Part shown: one piece after another, positions 42,540 to 50,756 of the stretch | Numbering within the stretch: the stretch's first letter is position 1 | Layout: each line of letters begins with the position of its first letter | Assembly (NCBI GenBank): GCA_913062865.1 | Contig: CAJXWO010000014.1 | Span: forward strand, 1 to 55,467 | Reading direction: 5' to 3' | From: an uncultured Paracoccaceae bacterium | GTDB taxonomy: Bacteria > Pseudomonadota > Alphaproteobacteria > Rhodobacterales > Rhodobacteraceae | DNA: 55,467 nucleotides | The notes under the pieces: model-generated | The model's input: only the letters and a program-made list of their open reading frames with translations | What the model was told of the DNA's origin: nothing | The model's database searches: none | Translations under genes and position numbers: made by a program

Positions 42540-42585
42540 GCGATGGCACAAGCTGGACCCACCCGACCCGGGCCTTACCGGGGGC

Positions 42586-42630
42586 CCGCCCGGACCTGAT
42601 CCGGCACCCGCCCCGGACCTGATCAGGGGC
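42586..42630. repeat. Two REP-like CCGGACCTGATC repeats
   Basis: CCGGACCTGATCCGG (from 42590) and CCCCGGACCTGATCAGGGG (from 42611) are adjacent palindromes of the same family as the repeat at 6009-6070, again between convergent genes. Confidence 0.6.
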
Positions 42631-42656
42631 CTCTCGGTTGACACACCACTGCCCGT

Positions 42657-44012
42657 TCAGGCCACCGCGGCAAAGCCCGCGTCGAGCGCGCGCAGGATGC
42701 CCTGCACATCCTCCGCGGTCAGGATCAGCGGCGGTGACAGGATCACATTGTTGCCCGACACGCGGACCATGGCACCCTCGGCGTAGGCGACTTCCTGCAC
42801 GCGGCCGATGGTGGGCTTGTCGATGGGCGTCTTGGCGGCGCGATCCGAGACCAGCTCCAGCGCGCACATCAGCCCCTCGCCACCGCGCACGTCGCCGATG
42901 GCCTCGTACTTGGCATGGAGCGCCTTGAGCCCTTCGAACAACTCTGCCCCCCGCGCGCCCGCGTTCGTGGCCACGTCCAGCCGCTCGGTCTCGGCCAGGC
43001 AGGCGATGGCGGCAGCGGCCCCCACAGGGTGACCGGAATAGGTGTAGCCATGGCCGATGGCGGCCTTGCCGCTCGTGTCGCCTTCGAAGACCGACACGAC
43101 CTTGTCCGCGATCATCACCGCGCCGAAGGGGAAATAGCCGTTGGTGATGGCCTTGGCGGTACAGGCGAAATCCGGCTGCACGCCCCAGTGGCGCGAACCC
43201 GTCCAGCTGCCGGTGCGGCCAAAGGCGGTGATGACCTCGTCGGCGATCAGCAAAATCCCGTGCCGGTCGCAGAGGTCGCGCACACCCGGCATGAAGCTTG
43301 CGTGCGGCGGGATCACCCCGCCCGCGCCCAGCACCGGCTCCATGATCATCGCGGCGATGGTGCCCGCGCCCTGGAACGCGATCTCGTCCTCCATGGCTTG
43401 CAGGCACAGCTGGGCCAGGCGTTCGGGGTCGGTCTCGTTGAACGGGTTGCGATATGTATAGGGGGCCGGGATGTGGAAGCAGCCAGGCATGAGCGGCTCG
43501 TACATCGTACGGAAATTCGCGTTGCCGTTCACCGAGGCCCCGCCGAAATGGGTGCCGTGATAGCCCTTCTTGAGGCTCAGGAACTTGGTGCGCGCGCCCT
43601 CGCCCCGGATCTTGTGGTACTGGCGCGCGAGCCGCAGCGCGGTCTCGACACTGTCGGACCCGCCCGAGGTGTAGAAGGCCCGCGTGAGCCCATCGGGGGC
43701 GAAGAAGTCGCGCAAAAGCTCCGAAAGCTCGATCACGCAGTCATTCGTCGTGCCCCGGAAGGTCGAGTAATAGGGCAGCCGATCGAGCTGGGCCGCGATC
43801 GCGTCCTTTACCGGCTGGCAGGAAAAGCCGAGATTGACGTTCCAGAGGCCCCCCACGGCGTCGATCACCTCGTGCCCGTCCACATCCGAGATCCGCACGC
43901 CCCGGGCACCGGTGACGATGGTCGGCGGGGTCTTCTGCATCTCGGCCGGATGGGCCATGGGATGCCAAAGCGAGCGGGCGTTCTTTTCCTTCAGGAAATT
44001 GCCGTCTTTCAT
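42657..44012 (-). CDS. Class-III (omega) aminotransferase
   Basis: 451 residues, fold-type I PLP. The cofactor Lys is in TAKAITNGYFPFGAV, the Asp in LLIADEVITAFGRTG, and SGGSDSVETALRLARQYHK marks the cofactor-binding helix. The N-terminus (WHPMAHPAEMQ, GLWNVNLG) resembles polyamine- or omega-amino acid:pyruvate aminotransferases. It lies 22 bp downstream of the IclR gene on the same strand and is convergent with the P450/ligase genes. Substrate plausibly an amine or omega-amino acid; not determinable here. Confidence 0.88.
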   Translation of the reverse strand: MKDGNFLKEKNARSLWHPMAHPAEMQKTPPTIVTGARGVRISDVDGHEVIDAVGGLWNVNLGFSCQPVKDAIAAQLDRLPYYSTFRGTTNDCVIELSELLRDFFAPDGLTRAFYTSGGSDSVETALRLARQYHKIRGEGARTKFLSLKKGYHGTHFGGASVNGNANFRTMYEPLMPGCFHIPAPYTYRNPFNETDPERLAQLCLQAMEDEIAFQGAGTIAAMIMEPVLGAGGVIPPHASFMPGVRDLCDRHGILLIADEVITAFGRTGSWTGSRHWGVQPDFACTAKAITNGYFPFGAVMIADKVVSVFEGDTSGKAAIGHGYTYSGHPVGAAAAIACLAETERLDVATNAGARGAELFEGLKALHAKYEAIGDVRGGEGLMCALELVSDRAAKTPIDKPTIGRVQEVAYAEGAMVRVSGNNVILSPPLILTAEDVQGILRALDAGFAAVA

Positions 44013-44034
44013 CGTCGGGTCCTTTCGGGTCGGG

Positions 44035-44826
44035 TCAGGCCGCAGCGTCCTGCGGGTAATCTTCGGGAAGGCAGCCGCCCAGATGCTGGGTCAGCGCCAT
44101 GGCATGGCGGCGTACGGCGGTGCGCATGGTGGCGAGAAGCGCGGGGGTGATCCGTGCGGTGGGCGCGGCCACGGCCAGCGCTCCGATGCAGGTGCCCACC
44201 GCGTCGAAAAGCGGCGCGGCGCAGGAATGCACCTCGGCTTCAAACCCTCCGAGAGACTCGGCCAGGCCCGCGCGGCGCACATCCTCGAGGATCGGGCGCA
44301 GCGCGTCCGCGTCGGTCAGTGTACGGTCGGTGAAACGGGTCAGCGGCTGGTCCAGCAGGCGTTCCTGCCGCCCGGGCGTGGAAAAGGCCAGCGCGGCCAG
44401 GCCCGAGCCGGTGGCATGCCAGGGCAGAATATCGGCATCCTCCATGGTCACGCGAATGCCATGCACGGCGCTGTAGGCATGGGCGAAGGCCACAAGCCGG
44501 TCGCCTTCGATCAGCGACATATGCGCGGTCTCTTCGGTTTCGTCGCTCAGCGCGCGCACGGTGGCCTGGGCCGTCTCGCGCATGGGCACGGCTGTTTCGC
44601 GCAGCGCGGCCAGGCGCAGCACTGCCGGGCCCAGACGGTATTCGCGGCCCGCGCCCACCTGTTCGACGAATCCCCTCGCCTGCAATTCGGTCATCAGCCG
44701 GTGGACGGTCGCCTTGTTCTGGCCGGACAGGCGCGCCAGGTCGCTCAGCCCGATGCGGGTGCGCGACTGATCAAACAAATCCAGCAATACCAGCGCCTTG
44801 GAGACCGTTCCCATCGCCACATCCAA
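44035..44826 (-). CDS. IclR-family transcriptional regulator
   Basis: 263 residues. The N-terminal winged HTH (GTVSKALVLLDLFDQSRTRIGLSDLARLSGQNKATVHRLM) is followed by the GAF-like effector domain (EYRLGPAVLRLAALRETAV, STPGRQERLLDQPLTRF). Start ATG 44826 or 44814. It is divergent from tctC; the 143-bp spacer holds two inverted repeats that could be its operators. Likely controls the TctCBA/aldehyde dehydrogenase operon, and perhaps the aminotransferase with which it is co-oriented. Confidence 0.9.
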   Translation of the reverse strand: MDVAMGTVSKALVLLDLFDQSRTRIGLSDLARLSGQNKATVHRLMTELQARGFVEQVGAGREYRLGPAVLRLAALRETAVPMRETAQATVRALSDETEETAHMSLIEGDRLVAFAHAYSAVHGIRVTMEDADILPWHATGSGLAALAFSTPGRQERLLDQPLTRFTDRTLTDADALRPILEDVRRAGLAESLGGFEAEVHSCAAPLFDAVGTCIGALAVAAPTARITPALLATMRTAVRRHAMALTQHLGGCLPEDYPQDAAA

Positions 44827-44888
44827 CCTGTTTCCAGCCCCGGTTTGCGGAAATTTTCATCTCCTGACCGGGCCAACTTGCAAAAGTG

Positions 44889-44937
44889 TTGACAGAAAGT
44901 CGCAGGCTCTGTCAATCTGAAATAGAACCAACGGTTC
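44889..44937 (+). promoter_or_regulatory. tctC promoter with two inverted repeats (candidate IclR operators)
   Basis: TTGACAGA (44889-44896) and TCTGTCAA (44908-44915) form a perfect 8-bp inverted repeat; the TTGACA part also fits a -35 hexamer. GAACC-AAC-GGTTC (44925-44937) is a second palindrome just downstream. Both lie between the divergent IclR and tctC starts. Promoter and operator roles are inferred from position. Confidence 0.55.
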
Positions 44938-44969
44938 GAATAATGAACCGACCAACAGGGAGACGACCC

Positions 44970-45911
44970 ATGACCAAAACTACCCTGCTCGGAGGGGCAC
45001 TGAGCCTTGCCATGGCGGCCTTTGCCGGGCCCGCACTGGCGGAATACCCTGAAAAGCCCGTAAGCTTTATCGTGCCCTGGCCCCCGGGCGATCTCGAAGA
45101 CGTGCTGACCCGCATGATCGCCGAGGACTTCCAGGCCGAATACGGCGTGTCGGCCGCGGTCGTGAACAAGCCCGGCGGCGGCGGCGGACCGTTCCCCGGT
45201 GCCATCGAAGTGGCAAACGCGCCCGCGGACGGCTACACCATCGGGTCCTTCGTGATCGGGGTTCCGGTGGTGGGCCACCAGATCGGCATCGACAAGCTGA
45301 CGCCTGAAAAATTCGACCCGCTGGGCATCTTCCTGACCTACCCCTTCGTCATCGCGGCGGGCGGCAACGCGCCTTATTCCTCGATGGAGGAGCTGGCGGC
45401 CTATGCGCAGGACAACGACGTCGTCCTTGGCCATTTCGGCGACGTGCTGACGCCCACGCAGGTGACCAAGGCCTTTGCCAAGAACGCAGGCTTCGAATGG
45501 GCCTCGGACGCGGCGTTCGATGCGCTTGACTGCAACACGCTGGCCTCGGGCGATGCGGATGTGATCAACACCACGCTGCAGCTGATCCTGCCCTGCCTCG
45601 ACCAGGTGAAGGTGCTGACCTCGATCACCGATGAACGCATCCCGCTGGTGCCCGACGCGCCCGCCATCGGCGAGCTGGATGAAAGCCTGGACATCGCGCT
45701 TTGGAACGGTCTCTTCGTGACCAAGGACACGCCCCAGGACGTGCGCGACAAGATCATCGCGGTGGCCGAAAAGACCGTGATGAGCGAGCGCGCCCAGGCC
45801 GTTGCCGCCGAGACCGGCGCGCTGGTCTACTGGCAGGGCGCCGAGGACGCCGCCGCGCGCATCGCCAACGACATCGAGACCGTGGCCGAAATCGAAGCCC
45901 TGCTCGAGTGA
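44970..45911 (+). CDS. tctC: Tripartite tricarboxylate transporter, substrate-binding protein TctC
   Basis: 313 residues with a Sec signal peptide (MTKTTLLGGALSLAMAAFAG, cleavage near ALAEYP). The Bug/TctC fold is evident: YPEKPVSFIVPWPPG, NKPGGGGG, ANAPADGYTIG. The usual PPGGxxD becomes PPGDLED, keeping the Asp. Binds an organic acid or other small solute in the periplasm. ATG 44970 has an AGGGAGA site. First gene of the tctCBA operon; a hairpin separates it from tctB. Confidence 0.9.
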   Translation: MTKTTLLGGALSLAMAAFAGPALAEYPEKPVSFIVPWPPGDLEDVLTRMIAEDFQAEYGVSAAVVNKPGGGGGPFPGAIEVANAPADGYTIGSFVIGVPVVGHQIGIDKLTPEKFDPLGIFLTYPFVIAAGGNAPYSSMEELAAYAQDNDVVLGHFGDVLTPTQVTKAFAKNAGFEWASDAAFDALDCNTLASGDADVINTTLQLILPCLDQVKVLTSITDERIPLVPDAPAIGELDESLDIALWNGLFVTKDTPQDVRDKIIAVAEKTVMSERAQAVAAETGALVYWQGAEDAAARIANDIETVAEIEALLE

Positions 45912-45918
45912 TCCGGTG

Positions 45919-45944
45919 CCGGGCCTGCCGCTGCGCAGGTCCGG
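45919..45944 (+). promoter_or_regulatory. Intercistronic hairpin between tctC and tctB
   Basis: CCGGGCCTGC and GCAGGTCCGG pair over 10 bp with one G-U, 8 bp after the tctC stop. It probably stabilises the tctC message or attenuates downstream expression. Confidence 0.55.
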
Positions 45945-45975
45945 TCCCCCACCCCCATAGTAACGGACCCGTCCC

Positions 45976-46503
45976 ATGAGCGACGATCCCATCCGCCCCC
46001 GCATGCCGCGGCGCGGCCAGTTGCCCTTTGCCCTGATATTCACCGGGCTGTCGCTGATCCTGCTGCTGCAGATCGGCCGTCAGACCACCTGGGCCGAGGG
46101 AACCGAGCTGTTCGCACAGCCCCGGTTCTGGCCCGCGGTGGCGCTGATCGGCATGGTGGGTTTCGGCGCGCTGCATATCTGGCACCTGCCCCGTCGCCGC
46201 TGGCACCGCGAAGACACGTTTGAGGCCATCAAGTGGCTGCGCGTGCTGGAGTATCTTGGCTGGTTCCTTGTCTATGTCTGGATCGTGCCGGTGATCGGCT
46301 ACCTGCCCGCCTCGATCCTTTTCGCACCCGCGCTGACCTGGCGGCTGGGCTATCGCAGCAAGGCCATGCTGGGCCTGTCGGCGGGCTTTGCCGTGGCGGT
46401 CGTGGTGCTGTTCAAATCGGTGCTGCAGGTGCGCATCCCCGGCGGCGCGGTCTATGAGTACCTGCCCGACGCGCTGCGCAGCTTCTTCATCCTGAACTTC
46501 TGA
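45976..46503 (+). CDS. tctB: Tripartite tricarboxylate transporter, small membrane subunit TctB
   Basis: 175 residues with four hydrophobic segments (LPFALIFTGLSLILLLQIG, PAVALIGMVGFGALHIW, YLGWFLVYVWIVPVIGYLP, GLSAGFAVAVVVLFKSVL), the TctB layout. Inner-membrane partner of TctA. It lies 8 bp upstream of tctA. Confidence 0.87.
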   Translation: MSDDPIRPRMPRRGQLPFALIFTGLSLILLLQIGRQTTWAEGTELFAQPRFWPAVALIGMVGFGALHIWHLPRRRWHREDTFEAIKWLRVLEYLGWFLVYVWIVPVIGYLPASILFAPALTWRLGYRSKAMLGLSAGFAVAVVVLFKSVLQVRIPGGAVYEYLPDALRSFFILNF

Positions 46504-46510
46504 GGCGCCG

Positions 46511-48130
46511 ATGGACCTGCTCTACTCCGGAATAGAGGTGCTGCTGCGCTGGGACGTGGGCCTGGCGTTGCTCGTGGGGTCGGTCGGCGGTGTGCTGATC
46601 GGGGCGATCCCCGGCGTGGGTCCGGCGGTGGCCATCGCGATCCTGTTGCCTGCGACCTTCTCGATGGAGCCCATCGTGGGCCTGACGCTCCTTTTGGGCA
46701 TCTATGGCAGCTCCATGTATGGCGGGTCGATCCCGGCCATCCTGATCAACACGCCCGGCACGGCCGTCAACGCGCTGACCACCTATGACGGCTATCCGAT
46801 GACCGCGCGAGGCGAGCCGCGGCGCGCCCTGTCACTGGCCTATTCCGCATCCTTCTTCGGTGGGGTCTTTTCGGTCATCTGCCTGATCCTGTTCGCGCCC
46901 ATCCTGGCCAAGATCGCGCCCATGTTCGGCTCGCGCGAGATCTTCCTGGCCGCGCTTCTGGGCATCGTACTGGTCGTGGTGGCGCATAGGGGCCATACGC
47001 TGATCGCTGCGGCGCTCGCCTGTTTCGGGATCTTCCTGAACACCATCGGGCTGGAGCCGGTGAAGTATTCCAAGCGCTACACCTTCGACCAGGCCTTCCT
47101 GTCGGGGGGCATCGACCTGATCGTGGTGGTGCTGGGCCTTTTCGCGCTGAGCCAGGCGTTCCTGCTCCTGCAGGATCAGGATGAGAATATCCGCACGACC
47201 CGGCTGCGCGGCGGGCTGTTCCAGGGCTTGCGCGAACTGGCGCGCCACCCGCGCATCGCGGGCATTTCGGCCAGCTTTGGCGTCGTGATGGGCATGATCC
47301 CCGGCGTGGGCGAATTCACCGCGCAGTTCATGTCCTACACCTATGCGCAGAAGTCTTCGAAGCGGCCCGAGGATTTCGGCCGTGGCTCGTCGGAAGGCCT
47401 GATCGCCGCCGAGACCGCCAATAACGCCGTTCCCGCCGCCGCGATGGTGCCCCTCCTTGCCCTGGGCATCCCGGGCGAGGCGCTGACGGCGATGATGCTG
47501 TCGGTCTTCTACGTGCACAACGTGGTGCCAGGGCCGGGTCTGTTCTTTTACCAGATGGATTTCGTGATCGCGCTCTATATCGCGCTCTTGGTGCTGAACG
47601 TGCTGGTGCTGGTCTTTTTGCTCAGCGCCACGCCCGCACTGGTGCAGGTGGTCAAGATCCCCAACCGCTTCCTTGGCGTCTGCATCCTGATCCTGAGCTT
47701 CGTGGGCGTCTATTCCCTGCGCAACTCGGCCACCGATTGCGCCATCGCCGCGGGCTTCGGCATTCTGGGCTTCATGCTCAAACGGCTGGAACTGCCGATC
47801 GTGCCGATCATCCTAGGCATGGTTCTGGGCGGCATCATGGAGGTCAAGCTGCGCTCGGCCATGACCCGGGTCGACACGCCGCTCGATTTCATCAACCGGC
47901 CCATCGCCTTTATCCTCTTCGTGATCATCGTCCTGGTGCTGGCGCTGCATATCCGCCGCGCCTGGCTGGACAGCAAGCTCAAGAAAGACCGCAAATGGCA
48001 GACCAAGACCTCATCGACACGCTTCGGCACGCAGATGTACCGCCGCAGAAGCTCCTTGTCGGCGGCGCGTGGACGCAAGGTGCGGGCGACCCGCTCACCG
48101 TATGCTCCCCGATCGACGGATCGGAGCTGA
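46511..48130 (+). CDS. tctA: Tripartite tricarboxylate transporter, large membrane subunit TctA
   Basis: 539 residues, a polytopic permease. The two inverted-repeat signatures are present: GAIPGVGPAVAIAILLP near residue 34 and GMIPGVGEFTAQFMSY near 260, with YGSSMYGGSIPAILINTPGT. The last membrane helix ends near residue 485 (FVIIVLVLALHIRRAWL). The remaining ~45 residues run out of frame through the start of the aldehyde dehydrogenase gene (136-bp overlap) and look non-functional, suggesting loss of the ancestral stop. Confidence 0.9.
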   Translation: MDLLYSGIEVLLRWDVGLALLVGSVGGVLIGAIPGVGPAVAIAILLPATFSMEPIVGLTLLLGIYGSSMYGGSIPAILINTPGTAVNALTTYDGYPMTARGEPRRALSLAYSASFFGGVFSVICLILFAPILAKIAPMFGSREIFLAALLGIVLVVVAHRGHTLIAAALACFGIFLNTIGLEPVKYSKRYTFDQAFLSGGIDLIVVVLGLFALSQAFLLLQDQDENIRTTRLRGGLFQGLRELARHPRIAGISASFGVVMGMIPGVGEFTAQFMSYTYAQKSSKRPEDFGRGSSEGLIAAETANNAVPAAAMVPLLALGIPGEALTAMMLSVFYVHNVVPGPGLFFYQMDFVIALYIALLVLNVLVLVFLLSATPALVQVVKIPNRFLGVCILILSFVGVYSLRNSATDCAIAAGFGILGFMLKRLELPIVPIILGMVLGGIMEVKLRSAMTRVDTPLDFINRPIAFILFVIIVLVLALHIRRAWLDSKLKKDRKWQTKTSSTRFGTQMYRRRSSLSAARGRKVRATRSPYAPRSTDRS

Positions 48131-49479
48131 CGACGCTGCAATCGGCCACAGCCGGGGATGTGGACCGCGCCTGTGCGGAAGCGCGCGCGGCCTTTGACGA
48201 CGGACGCTGGTCCGGCTTGCCGCCCGCGAAACGCAAAGCGGTGCTGCACCGGCTGGCCGATTTGATCGAGCGCGAGGCGGTCGCGCTGACCGTGCTGGGC
48301 GTGCGCGACAACGGGACGGAGTTCAACATGGCGCTCAAGGCCGAGGCCGGGTCGGCCGCGGGCACCTTCCGCTATTATGCCGAGGCAGCGGACAAGCTCT
48401 ACGGAGAGATCGCGCCCACGGACCCGTCGGTGCTGGGCCTTGTCCACCGCGAACCGGTGGGCGTGGTGGTCGCCATCGTGCCCTGGAACTTCCCGCTGAT
48501 GATCGGCGCGTGGAAACTGGCGCCGGCGCTGGCAGCGGGGAACACGGTGGTGCTGAAACCCGCCGAGACGGCATCGCTGTCGCTCTTGCGGCTGGCGGAA
48601 CTCGCGCAGGAGGCCGGCCTGCCCGATGGTGTGCTGAACGTCGTCACGGGCCCCGGGCGCGTGACGGGCGAGGCGCTGGCGCTGAACCACGATGTCGATG
48701 TACTGGTCTTCACCGGGTCCGGCGCGACGGGGCGGCGGCTGCTTGAATATTCCGCCCGGTCGAACCTCAAGCGCGTCTACCTGGAGTTGGGCGGCAAATC
48801 CCCCAACGTGGTGTTTGCCGATGCACCGGATCTGGCCAAGGCCGCCAAGGTCTCGGCCATGGGCATCTTCCGCAATTCGGGGCAGGTCTGCGTCGCGGGC
48901 TCGCGCCTGCTGGTCGAGCGGTCGATCCATGACGATTTTGTGGCCCTGCTGGCCCAGGAGGCCGAGGCGCTGCACGTGGGCGACCCTCTGGACCTGTCCA
49001 CCCAGGTGGGCGCGGTGAACTCCGAAGGCCAACTGGCGGGCAACCTGAGCTTCATCGACGACGCCCGTGCTGCGGGAAGCGAAATCGTGACCGGCGGCAC
49101 CCGCATCCTCGAAGACACGGGCGGCACCTATATGGCGCCCACGCTTGTGACCGGCGTGGCCCCCGATCACAGGCTCTTCCGCGAGGAAGTGTTCGGCCCG
49201 GTGCTGGCCGTCACCCCCTTTGACACCGATGAGGAGGCCATAGCCCTTGCCAATGGCACCGACTATGGCCTTGCCGCCGGGGTCTGGACCGGCAGCCTTG
49301 CCCGCGCGCACCGGATGGTCGCCGGCATCCGCGCGGGCGTGGTGCATGTGAACACCTATGGCGGGCCTGATGTCACCGTGCCCCTGGGCGGCGTCAAGCA
49401 ATCGGGCAATGGCCACGACAAGTCGCTGCATGCGTTCGACAAATACGTCGACCTGAAAACCGCCTGGATCCAGCTATGA
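47995..49479 (+). CDS. Aldehyde dehydrogenase (NAD(P)-dependent)
   Basis: 494 residues with the ALDH catalytic set: Asn in VPWNFPLMIGAW, Glu in YLELGGKSPNVV, and nucleophile Cys in SGQVCVAGSRLLVE, followed by EEVFGPVLAV. The cofactor GxxxxG is in FTGSGATGRRLL. ATG 47995 starts MADQDLIDTLRHADV; it lies inside the end of the tctA frame. It overlaps the next gene by 4 bp (ATGA). It probably oxidises the aldehyde made by the following phospho-lyase-type enzyme. Confidence 0.92.
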   Translation: MADQDLIDTLRHADVPPQKLLVGGAWTQGAGDPLTVCSPIDGSELTTLQSATAGDVDRACAEARAAFDDGRWSGLPPAKRKAVLHRLADLIEREAVALTVLGVRDNGTEFNMALKAEAGSAAGTFRYYAEAADKLYGEIAPTDPSVLGLVHREPVGVVVAIVPWNFPLMIGAWKLAPALAAGNTVVLKPAETASLSLLRLAELAQEAGLPDGVLNVVTGPGRVTGEALALNHDVDVLVFTGSGATGRRLLEYSARSNLKRVYLELGGKSPNVVFADAPDLAKAAKVSAMGIFRNSGQVCVAGSRLLVERSIHDDFVALLAQEAEALHVGDPLDLSTQVGAVNSEGQLAGNLSFIDDARAAGSEIVTGGTRILEDTGGTYMAPTLVTGVAPDHRLFREEVFGPVLAVTPFDTDEEAIALANGTDYGLAAGVWTGSLARAHRMVAGIRAGVVHVNTYGGPDVTVPLGGVKQSGNGHDKSLHAFDKYVDLKTAWIQL

Positions 49480-50756
49480 GTGACACCGCCGCCCTTCTCG
49501 ACCGTCGCAAGCGGGCCTTGGGTCCGAACCTGCCCACCTTTTACGACGATCCCGTGCACCTGGTGCGGGGTCAGGGCACCCGGGTCTGGGACGCGGACGG
49601 GCGCGAATACCTCGATTGCTACAATAACGTGCCCCATGTGGGCCATTGCCACCCCAAGGTGGTCGAAGCGATCTGCCAGCAGGCGGGCACGCTCAACACC
49701 CATACCCGCTACCTGCACGAGACGATCCTGGACTTTGTCGAGGCGCTGACCGCCACCATGTCGGGTCCGCTGTCGACCGCGATCCTGACCTGCACCGGGT
49801 CCGAGGCGAACGACATCGCCCTGCGCATGGCGCAGGCGGTGACCGGCAAGACCGGGGTGATCGCCACCGATCACACCTACCACGGCAACACGATGGCGGT
49901 GGCGCAGCTGTCGGTCACGAACCCGCCCCCCGGTGGCGCCTGGCCCAATGTGGCCCATGTGCCCGCACCCGACAGCTACCGATCCGAGGACGTGGACGGC
50001 CGCGCCTTTGCGCAGGCCGTGGCGGACGAGATCGCCCGGCTGGAGGCCGCGGGCCACGGGTTTTCGGCGCTGATCCTCTGCCCCTATTTCGCCAACGAAG
50101 GCTTTCCGGACCTGCCCGCGGGCTGGCTCGACCCTGCGATGGAAGTGGTGCGCCGTGCGGGCGGCGTTCTGATCGCCGACGAGGTACAGCCGGGCTTTGG
50201 CCGCCTTGGCACGCATTTCTGGGGGCACCAGAAGATCGGCGTTCAGCCCGATATCGTGACGCTGGGCAAGCCCATGGCCAACGGCCACCCGGTGGGCGGG
50301 GTCGTCACCAGTGGTGAGATCATGGCGGCCTTTCGCCAGTCCTTTCGCTATTTCAACACCTTCGGCGGCAACCCCGTGTCGGCCGCAGCGGCCCTGGCCA
50401 CCCTGCGCGTGGTCGAGGACGAGGGGCTGATGGAGAACGCCTGCGACGTGGGCGATTATGCCCGCGCGGGCCTGCGCGATCTGGCCACGCGGCACGCCTG
50501 CATCGGCAATGTGCGCGGATCGGGGCTGTTCTTCGGGGCCGAGATGGTACTGGACCGCGACAGCAAGGCCCCGGCGCGTGCCTTCACCAAGGCCGTCGCA
50601 AACGGGATGCGCCGGAACGGCGTGCTGCTGAACTTTCTCGGCATCCATTACAACGCGCTGAAAATCCGCCCGCCGATGCCGTTCTCCCGGGCCGAGGCCG
50701 ACCGGATGATCGAGACCCTGGACCGGGTGCTGGCCGACACCCCGCTGGTGCCGTGA
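49476..50756 (+). CDS. Class-III PLP enzyme of the phospho-lyase (AGXT2L1/2-like) type
   Basis: 426 residues. The segment FYDDPVHLVRGQGTRVWDADGREYLDCYNNVPHVGHCHPKVVEA, with LNTHTRYLHETILDF, matches the ethanolamine-phosphate and phosphohydroxylysine phospho-lyase branch better than ordinary omega-aminotransferases. The PLP Lys is in TLGKPMANGHPVGG, the Asp in LIADEVQPGFGRLG. These enzymes eliminate ammonia and phosphate to give an aldehyde. It is translationally coupled to the ALDH upstream (ATGA) and to a small-molecule kinase downstream (GTGA), which supports the lyase reading. An ordinary aminotransferase role is the alternative. Confidence 0.83.
   Translation: MSDTAALLDRRKRALGPNLPTFYDDPVHLVRGQGTRVWDADGREYLDCYNNVPHVGHCHPKVVEAICQQAGTLNTHTRYLHETILDFVEALTATMSGPLSTAILTCTGSEANDIALRMAQAVTGKTGVIATDHTYHGNTMAVAQLSVTNPPPGGAWPNVAHVPAPDSYRSEDVDGRAFAQAVADEIARLEAAGHGFSALILCPYFANEGFPDLPAGWLDPAMEVVRRAGGVLIADEVQPGFGRLGTHFWGHQKIGVQPDIVTLGKPMANGHPVGGVVTSGEIMAAFRQSFRYFNTFGGNPVSAAAALATLRVVEDEGLMENACDVGDYARAGLRDLATRHACIGNVRGSGLFFGAEMVLDRDSKAPARAFTKAVANGMRRNGVLLNFLGIHYNALKIRPPMPFSRAEADRMIETLDRVLADTPLVP

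Noticed and set aside
38747-44012. Rieske dioxygenase or ferredoxin reductase in the amine cluster
   Set aside because: No Rieske (CxH...CxxH) protein and no FAD-dependent ferredoxin reductase could be found in the window; only the P450 and ferredoxin are present.
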